DNA of 64,000 nt from Anaerosporobacter mobilis DSM 15930 (GTDB taxonomy: Bacteria > Bacillota > Clostridia > Lachnospirales > Lachnospiraceae), in the NCBI RefSeq assembly GCF_900142955.1, contig NZ_FRCP01000009.1:221034-285033 (forward strand), given 5' to 3'. Shown one piece after another: positions 18,948 to 27,711 of the stretch. The notes beneath the pieces are model-generated. The model made no database searches, was not told where the DNA came from, and was given only the letters and a program-made list of their open reading frames with translations. Position 1 is the first letter of the stretch. Every line of letters begins with the position of its first letter. The translations under genes were made by a program, and so were the position numbers.

Positions 18948-19155
18948 TGCTATTAGTCATCTGTTGGATAGTGAATAGGAATAGAGTTATATAGCAATTA
19001 AATAATGATCATAAGGAAAGGCATCTATGATAATTGATAATGAAAATCCTTAAATGTTATGTTTTACCATGTAGTCAGGAGGAATTTCAGTAGATGTTTT
19101 CACTTAAAAAATTATTATAAGTCTTTAGGTAGGATTCGATTAGAAAGGAAGAACA

Positions 19156-20373
19156 ATGCAAGGATATAACTGTATAATGGTATACAATGAAAAACGAGAT
19201 AAACTATTATTTTGTAAGCGTATAAAAGAACCCTACAAAGGATTATTCAATTTTGTTGGAGGAAAGATAAATCCAGAAGAAGATGGTTTTGCAGCAGCAT
19301 ATCGTGAACTATACGAAGAAACAGGAATCAGTGAGAAAGAGATAGAATTGAATCACATGATGGACTTTACTTATTATAATCAAGACTGCTATGTAGAAGT
19401 CTATGTGGGATATCTGAGGCGGGAAGTTGAATTGAAGGTAGAGCTCCATCCCCTATACTGGTTAGAATTGAATGAAGATTTCTTCAACACAAGTAAATTT
19501 GCTGGGGAGGGCAATATTGGTCATATGGTTGAACAGGTGGTGCAGTATGGAAGCGGTGTTAGTGGAGAGCGAGATTCAGATAGGGCCTCCATTAATAAGG
19601 ATAATTCTTTGACTACAAAATCGTTACCGAGTGAAGATATGAATCAACTAGGAACACTAGATAAGAACAGCTTATCAATTGGAGTAGACGGTTGCAAAGG
19701 CGGCTGGATTGTAGCAAGTATAGACCATGGTACATTAAAGATTGAGAAGAAGACTTCCATAGAAGAAATTGTCACATACTACGATGGATTTGATTATTTC
19801 TTAATTGATATGGTAATCGGCTTGCCAAGTGGCAAAGAGCAAATCAGACCAGATATGTATGCGAGACAGATTATAAAAGAACGTACCTCAACCATATTCC
19901 CAGTTCCATGTAGGCAAGCAGTCTATGCAGAAAGTATAGCAGAGGCATACGAAGAAAATGTACGTGTGTTAGGTAAGAAATTTACTCCATTAACGGTAGG
20001 AATTTTGCCAAAGATGCAAGAACTAGATACCTTCTTACAAGAACATGAAGAGTATAAGAATGTAATTCTAGAAAGTCATCCTGAGGTATGCTTTGCACGT
20101 CTGAATGGAAAGACGGTACTATCGAAGAAATCGGAGTACGAAGGATTGGTTGAACGTGTACAGATTCTACAAAAGTATTTACCGCGACTGAATGCGAATG
20201 ATCTAATGCAAATGGCAAAGCAAAATCGTTGCAATGTGGACGATATTGTAGATGCAATCTGTTTAGCTATAACAGCGAATCTAGCAAAACAAGGGTTATG
20301 CGAGGTTATACCAGAAGAACCGATGATAGATGAGACTGGACTTAAGATGCAGATGGTGATTGGGAAAGTATAA
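19156..20373 (+). CDS. NUDIX hydrolase fused to a DUF429 domain
   Basis: 405 residues. Residues about 1-130 are a NUDIX hydrolase with an exact box (G-x5-E-x7-REL-x-EE-x-GI, residues about 36-58: GGKINPEEDGFAAAY then RELYEETGI). A polar linker of about 40 residues (135-172) follows. Residues about 175-400 are a DUF429 domain, predicted to have an RNase H-like fold (GVDGCKGGWIVAS, DMVIGLPSG, ESHPEVCFA, DDIVDAICLA). NUDIX enzymes remove damaged or signalling nucleotides; DUF429 has no proven activity. One continuous frame with a good Shine-Dalgarno (GAAAGGAAG) supports a real fusion. Its role may be nucleotide or nucleic-acid clean-up, which is inference. Confidence 0.88.
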   Translation: MQGYNCIMVYNEKRDKLLFCKRIKEPYKGLFNFVGGKINPEEDGFAAAYRELYEETGISEKEIELNHMMDFTYYNQDCYVEVYVGYLRREVELKVELHPLYWLELNEDFFNTSKFAGEGNIGHMVEQVVQYGSGVSGERDSDRASINKDNSLTTKSLPSEDMNQLGTLDKNSLSIGVDGCKGGWIVASIDHGTLKIEKKTSIEEIVTYYDGFDYFLIDMVIGLPSGKEQIRPDMYARQIIKERTSTIFPVPCRQAVYAESIAEAYEENVRVLGKKFTPLTVGILPKMQELDTFLQEHEEYKNVILESHPEVCFARLNGKTVLSKKSEYEGLVERVQILQKYLPRLNANDLMQMAKQNRCNVDDIVDAICLAITANLAKQGLCEVIPEEPMIDETGLKMQMVIGKV

Positions 20374-20620
20374 AAGAAGGAATTCAATAATTAGTGTTAC
20401 TATCTGTGCATTTATATTGAGATACTGTTTTAGTTATAAATCTCCTTTTAAAATATAAGGGAGGTACTTGATGGGGGGAGCAATTATCAAGTTGGATATT
20501 CCAGAGTGTATCTAATCTACTATCGGGTAAATACAACTAACATGACGATGTTCGACAAACTTCTAATATCTTCTTTGTTATACTTGTAAATATATGTTAT
20601 TGAAGATAAAGGAGATGAAT

Positions 20621-21718
20621 ATGGGATTATTAAATAGGTTAAAGGAACCTGTTTTTCTAAAAGAAAGTAGTGACGCGGAAGTACAATTATATACATTAAA
20701 AGCTTTGGAACCAAGATTGAATAAAGAGGGACAAGCACTAATAAAGCAGGATATCCAGTGCCTTGAATATGGTATCGCTGGTGAAAAGAATATTGCATAT
20801 GAATTGAGAAATAGTCATATGCCTATGTATATATTGCATGATATTTATCTAGAGTCGGGAGATCTAACAGCCCAAATTGATTATCTTGTAATTACAAGAA
20901 AGTTGTGTTTTGTAATCGAATGTAAGAATCTGTACGGAAATATTGAAATCAATAGTGCAGGAGATTTTATCCGTGAAATGGAAATTGGAAGATATAAGCA
21001 GAAAGAAGGAATATACTCTCCAATTACGCAGAACCAGCGACATCTTGAGTTAATGAAGAAAATTAAGGTGGAGAATAAGAGTAATATTCTTTCAAAGTTC
21101 ATGTGTGAAAGGTATTTCGACTGTTTCAATAAATCAGTAATTGTGTTAGCAAATCCTAAAACTGTGTTAAAAGCAAAGTATGCAAAAAAAGAGATAAAGG
21201 ATAAAGTAATTCGTTCAGATCAATTGGTAAAGTACATTAAGGATATGAATGAACGGTCAAAAGAAACAGCAAATTCAGATAAAGCGCTCATGTCTTGGGC
21301 ACAATCATATCTGAAATTGCATAAGGATGTGCGAAAAGATTATACGGAAAAGTATGAGAAGTATAAATTAAAGGAAGAAATAGAAGGTGATACGATACAT
21401 ATAATCCCTATGATAGAGGAAGCTGCAATTTCAGTTATGTCGGAAGATAATATTAATGGAATGGAAGAAAAAACAATGGAAGAAAAAACGATAGAAGAAA
21501 CAGCGATATACAAGGAATTAAGAGAATATAGATTAAATAAAAGTCGTGAAGAGATGGTGAAACCATATTTTATTTATAATAATAATCAATTAGTGGATTT
21601 GATTTCTAGGATGCCACGAGATAAGGGAGAGTTGAAGAAGATAGCTGGATTTGGAGAGGTTAAGGTTGAGAAATATGGAGACGATATCATAGGGATTGTG
21701 GGGAAGTATGTTGTATAA
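20621..21718 (+). CDS. NERD-domain nuclease-related protein with C-terminal HRDC-like domain
   Basis: 365 residues from ATG at 20621, six bases after AAAGGAG; in-frame ATGs at 20594 and 20615 are less well spaced. The NERD domain covers about residues 45-170, with the restriction-endonuclease-like core D-x(n)-ExK visible as QIDYLVIT then FVIECKN. A helical middle region follows, with a short EEKT repeat near residue 290. The last 70 residues (REEMVKPYFIYNNNQL ... LKKIAGFGEVKVEKYG) match an HRDC domain, a helicase-linked nucleic-acid-binding fold. The combination suggests DNA processing. It may belong functionally with the SNF2 and NUDIX-DUF429 genes upstream, but no shared operon is evident. 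Confidence 0.85.
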   Translation: MGLLNRLKEPVFLKESSDAEVQLYTLKALEPRLNKEGQALIKQDIQCLEYGIAGEKNIAYELRNSHMPMYILHDIYLESGDLTAQIDYLVITRKLCFVIECKNLYGNIEINSAGDFIREMEIGRYKQKEGIYSPITQNQRHLELMKKIKVENKSNILSKFMCERYFDCFNKSVIVLANPKTVLKAKYAKKEIKDKVIRSDQLVKYIKDMNERSKETANSDKALMSWAQSYLKLHKDVRKDYTEKYEKYKLKEEIEGDTIHIIPMIEEAAISVMSEDNINGMEEKTMEEKTIEETAIYKELREYRLNKSREEMVKPYFIYNNNQLVDLISRMPRDKGELKKIAGFGEVKVEKYGDDIIGIVGKYVV

Positions 21719-21877
21719 GTAGGTTCAATATAGCAAGAAGAGTATAAGTACTTATATAGGTACTTTATGTAAAATAACTTAATAATATAATTGAGTAAAT
21801 GACCTAAAAATGGCATAATAATAACAAATAAGGAGTCGCAATTTGTAGCAACAAATATTATTTCGGTAGGTGAATAT

Positions 21878-22198
21878 ATGGAAAAATACATATTAAAGTA
21901 TTGGTTCGAACATGGAGGTACATGTTTATGGTCTGCAAATGATTATGCACGAGAAAAATTTAACTATCCTATAGTTAATGAAAAGCTGCCAATATCAAAG
22001 GATATAGTAGAGGAATTATATACCCTTGAAGAAGTATATCATGGATATCTTGATTGGGATTGTCCATCTAATCCTTCTCCTTGGACTTCAGAACAAAAGC
22101 AAAATTTTATTAACCGAGCAAATACAGCATATCGCAAACTGATATCAGAATTAGGTAATAATTTTGAAGTTATTAATGATATAATTAATTGCGTATAA
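21878..22198 (+). CDS. Small hypothetical protein, 106 residues
   Basis: Acidic, aromatic-rich soluble protein without signal or membrane segment (HGGTCLWSANDYAREKF near residue 12; YHGYLDWDCPSNPSPW near residue 54; the rest helical). Conserved-looking Trp and Cys positions suggest a compact fold. Small solo proteins of this type often turn out to be immunity-like, but no toxin gene is adjacent, so I do not assign a function. The ribosome site is modest (GGTGAATAT before ATG). It lies between the NERD gene and msrC. Confidence 0.65.
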   Translation: MEKYILKYWFEHGGTCLWSANDYAREKFNYPIVNEKLPISKDIVEELYTLEEVYHGYLDWDCPSNPSPWTSEQKQNFINRANTAYRKLISELGNNFEVINDIINCV

Positions 22199-22264
22199 AA
22201 TGATATTTCACACTAAGAATATGCACAAATTAAATTGATTAGTTATAAATACATGGAGGATAAC

Positions 22265-22786
22265 ATGCAAGAACCTAACAATATATACCCAGACAATAAG
22301 CAAGAGATGTATCAGCTATTAAAGGAACAGATGAAAGCTATGTTAGAAGGAGAAAAGGAGGTGATCGCTAATCTTTCTAATTGTTCTGCTCTATTGAATG
22401 AAGCCCTTACAGATATTAATTGGGTAGGGTTTTATCTTATGAAGCAAAATGAATTAATACTTGGTCCGTTCCAAGGTAAGTTAGCTTGTATCCATATACC
22501 AATAGGAAAAGGAGTATGTGGAACTGCTGTGAAAACGAAAGAGATTCAATTAGTTAAAGATGTTCACGAATTCCCAGGACATATCGCCTGCGACAGCGCC
22601 AGCCGATCAGAGATTGTAATACCACTAATGTTACAGGACAAAGTCATTGGTGTGTTAGATATTGATAGCCCAAGCGTAGCAAGATTTGATGAAGTGGATG
22701 CAAAGGAGTTGGAAGAGATTGCTCAACTTATATTAGAGGGTTGCGCATGGGAGATTGAGATTCGATACGACTTTAAAAGAGCTTAA
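22265..22786 (+). CDS. msrC: Free methionine-(R)-sulfoxide reductase (GAF type)
   Basis: 173 residues from ATG at 22265, five bases after TGGAGGA; the longer frame starting near 22235 has no ribosome site. The protein is a single GAF domain of the fRMsr family, which reduces free methionine-R-sulfoxide using cysteine thiols and thioredoxin. The family's cysteine triad is visible: ACIHIPIGKGVCGTA near residue 78 and HIACDSASRSEIVIP near residue 108. The following VIGVLDIDSP is the last strand of the domain. It acts in the cytoplasm in oxidative damage repair. Confidence in family is high. Confidence 0.9.
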   Translation: MQEPNNIYPDNKQEMYQLLKEQMKAMLEGEKEVIANLSNCSALLNEALTDINWVGFYLMKQNELILGPFQGKLACIHIPIGKGVCGTAVKTKEIQLVKDVHEFPGHIACDSASRSEIVIPLMLQDKVIGVLDIDSPSVARFDEVDAKELEEIAQLILEGCAWEIEIRYDFKRA

Positions 22787-22906
22787 ACCAGAATGTTTTC
22801 GTTCAAGTTCGTATAGCAAGCTTTCTTACTGGTATGAAAATTGTTTTATATAAAATTCAGGATTGAAAAGCAAAGTGTATTTATAAGTAATAAAAAGGAG
22901 AACCAC

Positions 22907-23353
22907 ATGACAACCATATCCATACTATCCGACACCCACGGACTACTCCGTGAAGAGGTAAAACAACAACTAAAAAACTCTGACATAATTATTCATGCAG
23001 GAGACATTAACACACAGGGTATCGTAGATGAACTTCGTAGCTTTGCACCACTCTACATCGTCAGTGGGAATAATGACAAAGAATGGGCAAGAGAACTTCC
23101 CGCATCGCTGTTGACAACTATTGAAGAAGTACGTATTTTTATTGTGCACAACAAGAAGGATATACCGAAAGATTTATCAGATGTAGATCTTATTATATAT
23201 GGACATTCTCATAAGTATGATGACAAGGAAGTGGATGGAGTTAGAATGTTTAATCCGGGAAGCTGTGGAAAGCGTCGGTTTGATCTTGAGATTACCATGG
23301 CGCAAATGATTATAGATAAGAGTTCGTTCTGTATTGAAAAGATTAAGATATAG
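22907..23353 (+). CDS. YfcE/MJ0936-type metallophosphoesterase
   Basis: 148 residues from ATG at 22907 behind AAAAAGGAG. All calcineurin-fold metal motifs are present: SDTHG (residue 8), HAGD (about 31), SGNND (about 53), VHNKKD (about 81) and YGHSHK (about 98). The length fits the small YfcE/MJ0936 phosphodiesterase group, which cleaves model phosphodiesters in vitro; the natural substrate is unknown. It follows msrC by 120 bases without a clear terminator between them. Confidence 0.9.
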   Translation: MTTISILSDTHGLLREEVKQQLKNSDIIIHAGDINTQGIVDELRSFAPLYIVSGNNDKEWARELPASLLTTIEEVRIFIVHNKKDIPKDLSDVDLIIYGHSHKYDDKEVDGVRMFNPGSCGKRRFDLEITMAQMIIDKSSFCIEKIKI

Positions 23354-23591
23354 AAATAGTTATACTCACTTTTTTGCTTTCCGCTATTCCCTACAAAATC
23401 TAATAATTCTAAACTATCTCCGGAAACTCTATGTCTTTTCGTTATTACAGAATACCATTAATACAATCTTCACGAATTATCTGCCTAGATATAGACACTA
23501 GTTGTCTCTTTTTACCAGATAATTTGTTCAAGATTGTTTTTTTGATGTTGCATTTCAATACATTCTGACTGAAAAATATGTAATAGATATT

Positions 23592-23605
23592 CAAACTATA
23601 GTTTG
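23592..23605. promoter_or_regulatory. Perfect 14-base palindrome, possible operator
   Basis: CAAACTATAGTTTG reads the same on both strands and lies 124 bases before the chemoreceptor start. It could bind a dimeric regulator. The rest of the 375-base gap 23354-23728 shows no gene I can support. Confidence 0.3.
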
Positions 23606-23728
23606 CACCAGCTTTTATTAGATATGACTATTATAAATGATGTAGTATGTTGTTGATAATTAATATTCTTAATGCTAAAATAATGATGCAAAATTACATA
23701 TACAAAAGGTTGAAAGGAGTATTATCTT

Positions 23729-25786
23729 ATGAGGTGCAAAAAGATTGGTATGAAGATGATTATCACTATATTGCCGGTCATTCTCTTAGCAATGGTGGTA
23801 TTAACCATATTGAGTGCTGTATCAAGTGAAAAAATTATTAAAGAACAAATTAACAATGTTATGGATTCGGAATTGTCTGCACAGCTTCAGAATATTCAAA
23901 ACTATTTAAATTCCGTTTCGTCTATGGCAAATACATTATCAAAATCAGTAGGAAGTACATATGAAAGTTCAAACATATCTGATTATGAGAAGTTGTTAGG
24001 TAGAATGATTATGGATAATGATTTAGTTATGGGGTCTGGAATATGGTTCGAACCATATGTCTTTGATAAATCACAGGAATACGTGGGGCCATACGTATAC
24101 AAAGAGGGATCTAATTACATAACCACCTACGATTATAGCAATGCAGATTATGATTATTTCGCTCAAGAGTATTATAAGAATTCTAAAAGTGCAACGAAAG
24201 CGGTATTTACAAATCCCTATTATGATGAAACATTAGATACCATTATGTCTACCTGTTCAATACCAATCTTTAATCATAATAATACATATATTGGCTGTAT
24301 TACGGTAGATATGGAGTTAACCTCCATACAAACGCTTGTTGGAGATATCAAGGTTGGAGAAGGTGGCAGCGGGCTTCTTCTTACCGCTGATGGAACGTAT
24401 ATATATGGTGATGATTTAGAAAATGCTACAAACAGTGGGAAGATTATGGAGGATGATAATAGTTCCCTTGCAGAAGCAGCGGTAGAGATTATGGGAAATC
24501 AAGAAGGGACATCGTCTTATGTAAAAGATAAGAATGAATATAATCTATATTATACAACTCTACCAGATTTAAATTGGAAACTAATCATTCAGATGCCTGA
24601 AAAAGAATTAATTCGTCCAATTGTTGAATTAGTACAGAAGTTAATTATTGTATGTATTATAGCTGTACTAGGGGTTATGGCTACTGTTTTAATACAGGTG
24701 AAATCAATATCGAATGGCCTTAAGAAAGTGAAAACTTTTGCCAGTTCATTAGCGGATCGAGATTTTACGATTAAGCAATTAGAAGTGAAGACAATTGATG
24801 AACTTGGGCAGATGGGAGATTCTTTGAATGCGATGTATAATAGTAATAAAACGGTTATTCAAAACATTGCAAATCGCGCGGACGAAATCAATGATTCTAG
24901 TACCAAGTTGAATGATTCTGCAGTAAATTTGCAAAAGCAATTTCTTAAGATTGAGAACTATATGTCAGAAGTAAATGAGGCTATGATGTCAACAAGTGCC
25001 TCGACGGAAGAGGTAAATGCTTCTACAGAAGAGGTAAATGCCTCTGTAAGTGTTCTAACGGCTCAGATTCAAAAAAGCAAAACAATGTCTGATGAAATTA
25101 AAGATCGTGCAGTCAATATTGGAAAGTCAAGTAAGAAGTCTTTTGGCATAGCATCCGATTTAGCTGTAAAATATGAGGCAGAACTTAAGAGGAGTCTTGA
25201 AAATACAAAAGTTGTAGAGTCAATCGGAACAATGGCTGGTGTGATATCTGACATTGCGAACCAGATTAATTTACTTTCTTTAAATGCTTCTATAGAAGCA
25301 GCAAGGGCAGGAGAAGCTGGTAAAGGATTCGCAGTCGTTGCATCTGAAATCGGCAGACTTGCTAACGATACGGCCATTACGGTTACAGAAATCCAAGATA
25401 CAGTTCAAGAAATTGAGGAAGCTTTCAAAGCATTAACTCAGGATTCAAGTGCCCTTCTAACCTTTGTGAAAGAAACAGTAACGCCGGATTATCAAAGTTT
25501 TGTTAATGTAGCAGAACAATATGAAGCAGATGCAAATCATATTGAAGATATATCAGAGAGGATTTCTGAGATGGGAAGTGGAATTGAGAGAATTATGCGA
25601 GAAGTAAGTCTTGCAATTCAAAGTATTGCGGAATCGGCACAATCAACAGCAGAAAATAGCAACCTTATTATGAACTCCGTGACGGAAGTCTCTGTAACCG
25701 TAGAAGATGTTAATTCTATGTCGAAACAACAAGAGGGAATTGCATATAATCTAAGTCAAGTAGTTGGAGAATTCAAATTACAGTAG
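23729..25786 (+). CDS. Methyl-accepting chemotaxis protein
   Basis: 685 residues. A signal-anchor helix at about 10-30 and a second membrane helix at about 300-322 frame an extracellular sensor domain of about 270 residues with dCache features (GIWFEPYVFDKS; TNPYYDETL; IPIFNHNNTYIG). A HAMP domain (about 323-375) follows, then a long coiled-coil signalling region ending in the conserved hairpin (NLLSLNASIEAARAGEAGKG, about residues 514-533). It signals through CheW/CheA to flagellar motors. dCache sensors usually bind amino acids, organic acids or similar small ligands; this ligand is unknown. GAAAGGAG precedes the ATG. Confidence 0.95.
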   Translation: MRCKKIGMKMIITILPVILLAMVVLTILSAVSSEKIIKEQINNVMDSELSAQLQNIQNYLNSVSSMANTLSKSVGSTYESSNISDYEKLLGRMIMDNDLVMGSGIWFEPYVFDKSQEYVGPYVYKEGSNYITTYDYSNADYDYFAQEYYKNSKSATKAVFTNPYYDETLDTIMSTCSIPIFNHNNTYIGCITVDMELTSIQTLVGDIKVGEGGSGLLLTADGTYIYGDDLENATNSGKIMEDDNSSLAEAAVEIMGNQEGTSSYVKDKNEYNLYYTTLPDLNWKLIIQMPEKELIRPIVELVQKLIIVCIIAVLGVMATVLIQVKSISNGLKKVKTFASSLADRDFTIKQLEVKTIDELGQMGDSLNAMYNSNKTVIQNIANRADEINDSSTKLNDSAVNLQKQFLKIENYMSEVNEAMMSTSASTEEVNASTEEVNASVSVLTAQIQKSKTMSDEIKDRAVNIGKSSKKSFGIASDLAVKYEAELKRSLENTKVVESIGTMAGVISDIANQINLLSLNASIEAARAGEAGKGFAVVASEIGRLANDTAITVTEIQDTVQEIEEAFKALTQDSSALLTFVKETVTPDYQSFVNVAEQYEADANHIEDISERISEMGSGIERIMREVSLAIQSIAESAQSTAENSNLIMNSVTEVSVTVEDVNSMSKQQEGIAYNLSQVVGEFKLQ

Positions 25787-25863
25787 ATTTGTATGAATAT
25801 TAAGAAGTGAACTATACAGAGTGCAATAAATGTTATAATTAGAATGTTTAAGATTTGAAAACT

Positions 25864-25912
25864 AAAAGATGTGCCACTGCTGAATAACAATAACAGCAGT
25901 GGCACATCTTTT
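25864..25912. terminator. Bidirectional terminator between the chemoreceptor and permease
   Basis: A 19-base perfect inverted repeat, 25864-25882 and 25894-25912 (begins AAAAGATGTGCC, ends GGCACATCTTTT), with an 11-base loop and T/A runs at both ends, placed between convergent genes. Confidence 0.9.
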
Positions 25913-25946
25913 ATATATAAACGATAACAATGTTTATGTTATGTTT

Positions 25947-27356
25947 TTAGAAAATCGAAAGTAAAATGAAATTTAAGACAAACAAACCAGTTACAACCCA
26001 AAGAATAGGGTGAATTTCATTTGCTTTCTTCTTACAGATCTTAACGATACAGTAGAAGATAAAGCCAGTTGCAATACCATTAGAGATACTATAGCAAAGA
26101 GCCATAACGATACCTGCAAAGAATGCTGGAATTGCTTCACTAAGGTCTTCCCATTCGATTTCTTTGAAAGCAGATAGCATCATGATACCAACAATAATAA
26201 GTGCAGGAGCTGTAGCAGCAGATGGAATTGCACTAACAAATGAAGCAAAGAATGCACTGATTGCAAAACAGATTGCAACAACAACACTTGTTAAACCAGT
26301 ACGTCCACCAGCACCAATACCAGCAGCACTTTCTACATAAGTTGTAGTGTTTGAAGTACCAATGATTGCACCAATTGAAGTAGCAGTTGCATCAGCGAAT
26401 AAGGCCTTGTCCATCTTAGATTTGAAACCAGCAGTTGTTTCCATTGATTTTTCATCTTCTTCACTGAAGATACCAGTACGACGTCCAGTTCCGATGAATG
26501 TTCCGATTGTATCGAATGTATCAGATAAACTGAATGAGAAGATGGTAACTAATACAACTGGAATTTTTGAAGCATCATTGAAGAGAGAAACGAGTCCGTC
26601 CTTCGTAAAGATTGCGCCGAATGTTGATGGTAATGCTTCACATGCTTCTTTAAAGTTGATAGAATTACCCATATTAGTAAGTCCCATAGGGATACCGATT
26701 AATGTTGTTAAGATAATACCGATAAAGATAGCACCTTTTACATTAAGCATAAGTAAAACAACAGTGATTACTAAACCAATTACTGCAAGTATAGCAGCAA
26801 GTTCACCAGATGTGAACTTTGATAATGTTGGAACTACTTGGGAACCAGGCATAGAAGCACCGATTCCAACTTCAGCTCCAGTATCATTAGTAAAGTTTAT
26901 TATGTTAGCATTCTTTAAGCCGATATAAGCGATGAAGATACCGATACCTCCACCGATTGCATTTTGCATGCTTCTTGGAATGGCTTTGATGATGTATTTA
27001 CGAATTTTAGTTACTGTGATGATGATATTGATAATACCGCAGATGAATACCATGGATAACGCTTGTTGCCATTTGAATCCCATACCAAAACATACGGTAT
27101 ATACAAAGAATGCATTAAGACCCATACCAGGTGCTTGTGCATAAGGTACATTGGCTACTAATCCCATGATTAATGTACCAATGATTGATGAGATAATTGT
27201 TGCTAAGAATACAGCGCCCCACTCCATGCCTGCTTGTGATAACACGTTCGGATTAACAATGATAATGTAAGCCATGGCAAAAAAAGTAGTAAGACCGGCA
27301 ATAACTTCTGTTGATAAATTAGTACCGTTCTCCTTGAGTTTGAAAAACCTTTCCAT
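25947..27356 (-). CDS. NCS2/AzgA-type purine permease
   Basis: 469 residues from ATG at 27356, with AAGGAGG seven bases upstream on the minus strand; the longer frame up to 27413 runs through the leader and has no ribosome site. It is highly hydrophobic with about 12-14 membrane segments. The start TEVIAGLTTFFAMAYII is typical of the AzgA-like branch (PbuG, YicO), and GTSNTTTYVESAAGIGAGG near residue 335 is its substrate-site signature. Known members import hypoxanthine, guanine or adenine with protons. A promoter and an unrecognised structured leader precede it. Confidence 0.92.
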   Translation of the reverse strand: MERFFKLKENGTNLSTEVIAGLTTFFAMAYIIIVNPNVLSQAGMEWGAVFLATIISSIIGTLIMGLVANVPYAQAPGMGLNAFFVYTVCFGMGFKWQQALSMVFICGIINIIITVTKIRKYIIKAIPRSMQNAIGGGIGIFIAYIGLKNANIINFTNDTGAEVGIGASMPGSQVVPTLSKFTSGELAAILAVIGLVITVVLLMLNVKGAIFIGIILTTLIGIPMGLTNMGNSINFKEACEALPSTFGAIFTKDGLVSLFNDASKIPVVLVTIFSFSLSDTFDTIGTFIGTGRRTGIFSEEDEKSMETTAGFKSKMDKALFADATATSIGAIIGTSNTTTYVESAAGIGAGGRTGLTSVVVAICFAISAFFASFVSAIPSAATAPALIIVGIMMLSAFKEIEWEDLSEAIPAFFAGIVMALCYSISNGIATGFIFYCIVKICKKKANEIHPILWVVTGLFVLNFILLSIF

Positions 27357-27377
27357 AATTAACCTCCTTGAAATGTG

Positions 27378-27423
27378 ATCAGCTGCCATTTTACAACTGA
27401 TTCTTGTCCCCACTCTCGGTGAC
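27378..27423 (-). promoter_or_regulatory. Structured leader of the purine permease, type not recognised
   Basis: On the minus strand two stem-loops lie between the promoter and the ribosome site. One spans 27406-27423 (GTCACC with GGGGAC, one mismatch). The other pairs 27394-27401 with 27378-27385 (eight pairs, one wobble), ten bases before the Shine-Dalgarno. The purine riboswitch core was looked for and is absent. Regulation by this leader is a hypothesis. Confidence 0.4.
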
Positions 27424-27447
27424 TTTTATTTCGTTAATGACAGTGAA

Positions 27448-27476
27448 AGTATAGCTGATTTTAAGGAATTTTGCAA
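27448..27476 (-). promoter_or_regulatory. Promoter of the purine permease gene
   Basis: On the minus strand TTGCAA (27471-27476) and TATACT (27448-27453) are separated by exactly 17 bases, a good sigma-A type promoter. The expected transcript start near 27441 gives a leader of about 85 bases. Confidence 0.65.
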
Positions 27477-27711
27477 TTAGAATATTAAAAATTCTTAAAA
27501 TTTTCTTAGATATATTAGCTGTACTAATTAATAATATTAGTAGGCGGGATAAAAGTGGTAAAATAAACATGTAAAAAACATAAAATGGAAAGCGAAAATA
27601 GTTAAAAATAAGAAAATAAAAATATTTTTAATAGAATTATGACAGATTCATGCTATAATATTCCGTGGAATTAGTGTGAAGGATTGTTATTATTATGGAG
27701 GTTCATACAAG

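Noticed and set aside
20471..20515. 14-codon micro-ORF with a GGGAGG site
   Set aside because: A good ribosome site but very short; it could be a leader peptide of the NERD gene, yet no supporting structure was found.
26347..26928. 193-residue open frame antisense to the purine permease
   Set aside because: It has no ribosome site and its Ile/Val/Pro-rich composition mirrors the membrane codons of the permease on the other strand.
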